Origin: Spirulina sp034932185
GTDB taxonomy: Bacteria > Cyanobacteriota > Cyanobacteriia > Cyanobacteriales > Spirulinaceae
Assembly: GCF_034932185.1 (NCBI RefSeq)
Contig: NZ_JAYGHW010000002.1
Location: forward strand, 62,001 to 126,000
Reading direction: 5' to 3'
DNA: 64,000 nucleotides
Positions 60,901-64,000 of this stretch are shown here, piece after piece. How positions within the stretch are numbered: position 1 is the first letter of the stretch; each line of letters starts with the position of its first letter. A program made the position numbers and the translations under genes. The notes beneath the pieces were generated by a model, which worked only from the letters and a program-made list of their open reading frames with translations, was not told the origin of the DNA and did not search any database.

Positions 60901-63900
60901 ACTGGAACAACACCACCGTTCCCTATCCCCAGGATCAACGCCTCCATCAACGTTTTGAACAACGAGCGGCCCAAATCCCCGATCAGGTGGCTGTGGTTTG
61001 TGGCGATCGCCAACTCACCTATGGCGAACTCAACAGCCGCGCCAACCAACTCGCCCATTACCTGCAAAAACTAGGCGTAAAACCCAATACGCTTGTAGGA
61101 ATTTCCGTCGAACGTTCCCTAGAAATGGTGATTGGTCTCTACGGCATTATCAAAGCCGGTGGGGCCTATTTACCCATTGATCCCACCTATCCCATCGAGC
61201 GGATCGACTATATGTTGAGCGATGCCAATGTGCCGATCCTGCTGACCCAGCAGCATTTACGGGGGAACTTTGATCATTTTGCGGGCCATGTGCTGAGTTT
61301 AGATGGCGATCGCGCCATTTTAGCCCTCGAACGTGAAGCAAACTTACCCACAATCGTCACCGGCAATGACCTGATCTACGTCATTTATACCTCCGGCTCC
61401 ACAGGTAAACCCAAAGGCGCAGGCATTTATCATCGCAGTGTGAGTAATGTGGTGGATTGGTTTATTGACTACATTGGCATTACGGAGCGCGGTGGCGGTA
61501 GCCTTGCGGAGCAATATCGCCCCCTGATTGTCTCCTCCTTTAGCTTCGATATCACCCATAAAAACTTCTACGCTCCCCTGATTATGGGCGGCCAAATTCA
61601 CCTCCTCCCCGGCGTTCGCTACGATCCTCAACTGGCCAGCCAACTGATCGAACAGCATCAAATTACCTGGGTAAACTGCACCCCCGGCGTTTTTTATCCC
61701 CTCACGGAACCCAAACAAGAACGCACCTATCAAAAACTCGCCTCCCTGCGCTTTGCCATCCTCGGCGGTGAACCCATTTCCATCTCCCAATTGTGGGATT
61801 GGTTAAGTTCCGACCATTGCCAAGCTACAATCCTCAACCACTACGGCCCCACGGAATGCACGGATTTATCTACGACCTATTGGGTCAAAGATCCCGCCCA
61901 CTATCGAGAGCGATCGATGCCCTTGGGTCATCCCATTGCCAATGTGCAACATTTCATTTTGAATCGTCATCGGCAATTAGTGCCGGTAGGCGTGGCGGGC
62001 GAACTTTATATCGGTGGCATGGGCGTAGGTGCGGGGTATTTAAACCGCCCCGATTTGACCGCAGAGCGATTTATGGAGAACCCCTTTGATCCCGGTTCAC
62101 GGATGTACAATACCGGCGATTTAGCGCGATACTTACCCGATGGCAATATTGAATATTTAGGCCGGATCGATCATCAGGTTAAAATTCGTGGGTTCCGGAT
62201 TGAATTGGGGGAAGTGGAAACGGCGATCGAACAGCATCCGGAGGTGAATCGTACCGTTGTCATTCCACGGGAAGACACCCCAGGAGATCAGCGTTTAGTG
62301 GCCTATGTTGTGCCGCGTTTAGAATCCCAAGATCCAGATCCCGCAACGACAGGAGAATCCACAGGAACAACCCGGCCCCATGATGTCAATCGCGCCTTGA
62401 CTGAATGGGAAAACGTCTTCAATAACATCTACGATCAAAGCGGCCAAGATTACGATTTAACCCTTGATTTAACCGGGTGGAATAGTAGTTATACGGGGGA
62501 ACCAATCCCCGCTGCTGAGATGCGAGAATGGGTCAATGCCACGATCACCCGGATTCAAGCCCATCAACCCCAACGGGTGCTAGAAATTGGCTGTGGCACA
62601 GGCATGTTGTTGCTACAGTTAGCGCCCCACTGTTCCCATTACTGCGGCACAGAGTTATCCAAACGGGTGATTGATGACCTCCAAACCCGGATTAATCGGT
62701 TGCCGGGGGATTGGTCTCATGTGCAACTTAAACATCAACCGGCGCAAAATTTTGACGGTCTTGAGGATCAAGATTTTGACACGATCATTCTGAACTCAGT
62801 GGTGCAATATTTTCCCAGTATTGACTATCTCATCACGGTGTTAAAACAGGCGATCCAAACCCTTGGCCCGGCTGGGGGAACGGTGTTTGTGGGCGATGTC
62901 CGCAGTCTGCCATTATTAACGGCATTTCATGCCAGTATTCAACTCCATCAAGCTACCGATGAATTAAGTATTGAGCAATTCAAACGACGGGTAGAGCGTA
63001 AGGTGCAATTTGATAAAGAATTGGTGATTGATCCGGCGTTTTTTGCGGCATTGCCGACGCAGTTTCCCGAAATTACCCAGGTGAAGATCCAAACCAAGCG
63101 CGGCAATGCTCACCATGAAATGAATAAGTATCGCTATGATGTGGTGCTGCGGGTGGGCGATTCGCCACAACGCACTGATTCGTCCAATCCGCCACCGCCC
63201 ATTACCCCTGAACAGCGGATCAACTGGCAGGCTGCAACCACCACCATCGGGGCGTTGGCGAAGTCTCTCCAAGGGAGAATCGCCACCCAATTGCAGACCC
63301 AACAGCCCCCCGTTTGCGTCGTTCAAAATGTACCCAATGCCCGCCTTGTTGCTGACTGCCATATTGTCGAATTACTCAAGCATCCCGATCCCGTAAAAAC
63401 GGTGCAGGCGTTGCGGCAGCAGGTAAAAGCCGATGCGCCGCCAGGGATTGAGCCGGAAACTTGGTGGCATTTAGACCTGCCCTATGGGGTTGAGATTATG
63501 CCCTCAGCGGGGGCGATAGATTGTTATGACGTGGTTTTGACCCATCCCGATGCTGTGGGGGCTGTGGTGAACCGATCGCCGCAGGACTCACCCCCCAAAC
63601 CCTGGGCCGACTACGCCAATAATCCCCTCTTTGCCCAAGCCGCGACCCGGTTAGCCCCCCAACTGCACGGCTACCTGGGGGAAAAATTGCCCGACTACAT
63701 GATCCCGTCGGCCTTCGTCCTGATGGCAACCTTACCCCTCGCCCCCACCGGCAAAGTCGATCGCCGCGCCCTGCCCATTCCAGAACTGGGCCGCACCCAA
63801 CTAAACACCGCCTACGTCCAACCTCAAAACGACATTGAAACGGCGATCGCCACCATTTGGCAACAACTTTTACGGGTAGACAAAGTAGGCATTTATGACA

Positions 63901-64000
63901 ACTTTTTTGACCTCGGCGGCCATTCACTCTTAATTGTCAAAGCCAGTTACGAATTATCGGAGGCCCTAGGGCAGAAAATATCCGTCGTCGAACTGTTTCA
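54948..64000 (+). CDS. Non-ribosomal peptide synthetase, two N-methylating modules, 3'-truncated by window
   Basis: One open frame of 3017 codons that continues past the window. An in-frame stop at 54939 fixes the start at or after 54942; ATG 54948 lacks a good ribosome site. Domains: C1 about 20-455; A1 480-935 with FTSGSTGQPKG and NLYGPTETT; N-methyltransferase 1 about 965-1215 (VLEIGCGTGMLLL) inserted between motifs A8 and A9; A1 end to NGKIDRRALP; T1 about 1430-1500 (LGGHSL, Ser 1465); C2 about 1520-1950; A2 about 1995-2460; N-methyltransferase 2 about 2485-2735; T2 with LGGHSL (Ser 2993). C2 has an intact HHILFDG (1662-1668), but C1 has HQIAADP (162-168). The A1 pocket reads D-I-L-Q-I-G-L-V-W, close to the known glycine code; A2 reads D-I-K-N-I-G-H-D-L, unrecognised. 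N-methylglycine is predicted for module 1. Confidence 0.93.
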   Translation, partial: MASTIWEQDNVQGYADLEGNSSSSFFLSETQQILWQIDQFSPHNTADHRCSAVKIYAALDLEQWRTVWCEIIQRHPSLRTTYSLNRAGVPVQKINREILRWKDFANALPLEIINAQNWSQDHLNQELLKRAEMPFNLEQGPLIRLSLFQCRPSEFIQLLVIHQIAADPKSHDLLWQEFDQRYAGHELKPPLAYQDFVDWEAAFLNSSPGQASRQYWHQQLGDDLPILNLPIDQSRPPVLSFRGEAYSVPLDRDLVVGLQAKIAPSDRLQLGLAAFYSLLYRYSGQCDLSITVPLENRQGRPEFLQGIGCFQNVGIFRVELDPQASFQELQQTVAAITTSGHQHQAVNALTPAWQQHFELQRGLSQMPLSSVRFNWQLWEGSTSTDAPPLLTVEPYLLAEKYGAAYDITLTWMEVGEAIHLNINYNPDLWTEATIQRLATHYQQILQGAIAHPETPIARLPLLTDPERQQLLIEWNQTAADYPQNCGIHHCFEAQVARTPGATAVVFEGRSLTYQDLNHRANQLAHYLQTCGVQRGDLVGIYLDRSLEMLIGLLGILKAGAAYVPLDPSYPQERIGYILSTADAPFLVTSSAMQAALPSHQAQVICVDIDAPRIAQAAADNPQRDIDEQNAQNLCYVIFTSGSTGQPKGVKISHQSLVNFMTAMASTPGLTAEDCLVAVTTISFDIHTLELYLPLTVGAKLVLASHEVATDGGRLAELITTHQATVMQATPATWRMLLTAHWDGSADFKAICGGEALPRSLADQLLTKVGTLWNLYGPTETTVWSTRCEIKRDRRGDRPDNPEPIGRPIANTQTYILDSTLQPVPIGVPGEFYIGGDGVAQGYLHRPDLTAERFLANPFLAHARLYKTGDLARYRQDGTIEYLGRVDNQVKIRGFRIELGEIETLLTQHPHVAQCVTLARPDDQGDPRLVAYIIPEQIPPHQPTEPSPSPTATPAFPVAENNILQEWQLAWDNAYDQTEKTQDSTLNISGWDSSYTGELIPAEEMREWVTGIVDRIKEHQPQRVLEIGCGTGMLLLRIAPSCALYWGVDAAQQGLNYIHKQLQTLPGDWSQVQLRQQLAHDFQGVEPQSFDAVVINSVVQYFPSIRYLVTVLEGAVQALAPGGFIFVGDVRSLPLLSAFHSSVQLYQASDDLPLAQLKQLADKDQQLDQELVISPEFFTALQAYLPAITQVKIQLKRGIAHNEMTKFRYDVVLFVGGAGQELPQMAWDWQQEGLTVEAVLDRLHHDQPKTLVVRHVPNGRLRADLQALAMLETDDELQTVGELRHRLTQDQWTGIEPEIWWGLEIPYRVEINYSVGRLDCYDLWFEQQGVGEASPTENCPLPDDTPAIPSVLPQSPQDWQSYANNPAFGQFAMGLSPKLRDYLRDKLPDYMVPSAFVALPRFPLTPNGKIDRRALPSPEFFPIAQGAGFVAPRNEVEQQVAQIWSEVLGISPMGVHYDFIQLGGHSLLAIQIMVLIQTRLQVKLPVHRLFDCPTVAALAALVRAEEGVDTGADIQPTARSGSLPLSVGQAQLWFLHQLNPDAPTYNEDVTIIFQEALDLPALEQSFTELIRRHEILRTTFPSVDGQPVQRIQPPTAFKIAVVDLRSHPEAERSAQAEAILLRKATAIATAQLCIPFNLAQGPLIRATVCQLGDTHYQLNVAMHHILFDGESGNGVLFPELKTLYTAFSQGLASPLPELTLQYADFAAWQRDWLQGDYISQQLAYWQTMADAPPLLFPTDRPRTPKTTAAGSWLAVEIAPALTEKLKILSRKAGVTLYMTLVTALQILLHRYTEQTDLILGTVSSQHNRSELRGMIGYFLNTLALRSDLSGNPSFQALLKRVRQTILEAYANQDVPFQDVVNSFSSDRQVSENPLFQIVFAFQPPVVEDPQSWTIQQFMLDNGCSKFDISFLLEERSQGITSKIVGKIEYKTDLFDLATIERLRGHFLTLLAGIVADPEQALAKPLQRRIAQLPLLTAAEQQQILIDWNNTTVPYPQDQRLHQRFEQRAAQIPDQVAVVCGDRQLTYGELNSRANQLAHYLQKLGVKPNTLVGISVERSLEMVIGLYGIIKAGGAYLPIDPTYPIERIDYMLSDANVPILLTQQHLRGNFDHFAGHVLSLDGDRAILALEREANLPTIVTGNDLIYVIYTSGSTGKPKGAGIYHRSVSNVVDWFIDYIGITERGGGSLAEQYRPLIVSSFSFDITHKNFYAPLIMGGQIHLLPGVRYDPQLASQLIEQHQITWVNCTPGVFYPLTEPKQERTYQKLASLRFAILGGEPISISQLWDWLSSDHCQATILNHYGPTECTDLSTTYWVKDPAHYRERSMPLGHPIANVQHFILNRHRQLVPVGVAGELYIGGMGVGAGYLNRPDLTAERFMENPFDPGSRMYNTGDLARYLPDGNIEYLGRIDHQVKIRGFRIELGEVETAIEQHPEVNRTVVIPREDTPGDQRLVAYVVPRLESQDPDPATTGESTGTTRPHDVNRALTEWENVFNNIYDQSGQDYDLTLDLTGWNSSYTGEPIPAAEMREWVNATITRIQAHQPQRVLEIGCGTGMLLLQLAPHCSHYCGTELSKRVIDDLQTRINRLPGDWSHVQLKHQPAQNFDGLEDQDFDTIILNSVVQYFPSIDYLITVLKQAIQTLGPAGGTVFVGDVRSLPLLTAFHASIQLHQATDELSIEQFKRRVERKVQFDKELVIDPAFFAALPTQFPEITQVKIQTKRGNAHHEMNKYRYDVVLRVGDSPQRTDSSNPPPPITPEQRINWQAATTTIGALAKSLQGRIATQLQTQQPPVCVVQNVPNARLVADCHIVELLKHPDPVKTVQALRQQVKADAPPGIEPETWWHLDLPYGVEIMPSAGAIDCYDVVLTHPDAVGAVVNRSPQDSPPKPWADYANNPLFAQAATRLAPQLHGYLGEKLPDYMIPSAFVLMATLPLAPTGKVDRRALPIPELGRTQLNTAYVQPQNDIETAIATIWQQLLRVDKVGIYDNFFDLGGHSLLIVKASYELSEALGQKISVVELF
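55234..55269 (-). repeat. In-frame dispersed repeat R1, copy 1 (inverted), in C1
   Basis: Inverted relative to the other copies: reads GGAGATTCTCCGTTGGAAAG then ACTTCGCCAACGCC, translated REILRWKDFANA, between the PVQ strand and the FNLEQGPLIR motif of C1. Confidence 0.8.
58930..58961 (+). repeat. In-frame dispersed repeat R1, copy 2, after nMT1
   Basis: GCGTTGGCGAAGCCTCTCC followed by AACGGAGAATTGCC, translated GVGEASPTENC in a different frame from copies 3 and 4. It lies in the linker between methyltransferase 1 and the A1 C-terminal subdomain. Confidence 0.88.
59796..59828 (-). repeat. In-frame dispersed repeat R2, copy 1 (inverted), in C2
   Basis: GCGATATTGCTCCGCAAGG then CTACCGCCATCGCC, translated AILLRKATAIA, in the C2 loop before IPFNLAQGPLIR. 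It is the reverse complement of the copy at 61487-61520. Confidence 0.88.
60822..60854 (+). repeat. In-frame dispersed repeat R1, copy 3, C2-A2 linker
   Basis: Same 30-odd bp as copy 2 (identical over GCGTTGGCGAAGCCTCTCC and AACGGAGAAT), translated ALAKPLQRRIA. Confidence 0.9.
61487..61520 (+). repeat. In-frame dispersed repeat R2, copy 2, in A2
   Basis: GGTGGCGGTAGCCTTGCGG then AGCAATATCGC, translated RGGGSLAEQYR, between core motifs A3 and A4 and only a few residues before the specificity segment SFDITHKN. Confidence 0.88.
63252..63284 (+). repeat. In-frame dispersed repeat R1, copy 4, after nMT2
   Basis: GCGTTGGCGAAGTCTCTCC then AAGGGAGAATCGCC, slightly diverged, translated ALAKSLQGRIA; placed in the methyltransferase 2 to A2 C-terminal linker, near the position copy 2 takes in module 1. 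Confidence 0.85.

Overview
The window is cyanobacterial chromosome. It carries psbH/psbN, a carotenoid desaturase, two SLH-OprB iron-type porins, LrtA-type hibernation factor, KGK, DUF928/CHASE2 and PEP-CTERM proteins, and it is dense in the HIP1 octamer GCGATCGC. The protein set suggests a filamentous, non-marine-picoplankton type; the genus cannot be fixed from sequence reading alone. Genes are packed on both strands, often with 4-nt overlaps.

Layout. 1-5.6 kb: end of malQ, an SLH porin, a secreted threonine/proline-repeat protein, then an HNH-nuclease cassette bracketed by a 28-bp direct repeat and a decayed TnpB-type IS right end. 5.6-17 kb: lrtA/hpf, lipB, a HetZ-like regulator, a second SLH porin, a GH46-type chitosanase with peptidoglycan-binding repeats, tatA, psbH, psbN, ligA and two tandem PEP-CTERM/DUF4114 proteins. 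17-24.5 kb (minus strand): a membrane coiled-coil WD40 protein, a receptor-type adenylate cyclase, and a CHASE2-GGDEF-EAL protein with its DUF928 partner. 24.6-26.1 kb: a compact RNA-guided element, an IsrB (RuvC nuclease without HNH) with an upstream omega-RNA/HEARO-like region and hairpin ends, inserted just before a KGK gene. 26-34 kb: thioredoxin-like TxlA/HCF164, NIL-ferredoxin, histidine kinase, glycosyltransferase, topA, aroC. 34.6-39.6 kb: the conserved translation block rplS-trnW(CCA)-secE-nusG-rplK-rplA-[L10 leader]-rplJ-rplL. 39.6-54.7 kb: SH3-like secreted proteins, lepB, crtD, ilvB, SWIM and SNF2 proteins, rplI, chorismate lyase, Rpn nuclease, two cell-wall proteins.

54.9 kb to the end: one uninterrupted reading frame (at least 3017 codons) for a non-ribosomal peptide synthetase, C*-A(Gly-like)-nMT-T-C-A-nMT-T, which runs off the window. 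Its first condensation domain has lost the catalytic His and the motif Gly. The gene has absorbed at least six copies of two short dispersed repeats, translated in different frames and orientations.

Recurrent theme: repeat DNA is domesticated here. A G/C-run palindrome acts as a portable terminator after malQ and, in three tandem copies, after tatA; a 21-bp minisatellite is translated inside crtD; dispersed palindromes are translated inside the NRPS; and two RNA-guided-nuclease transposon relics or elements (TnpB type and IsrB type) are present.
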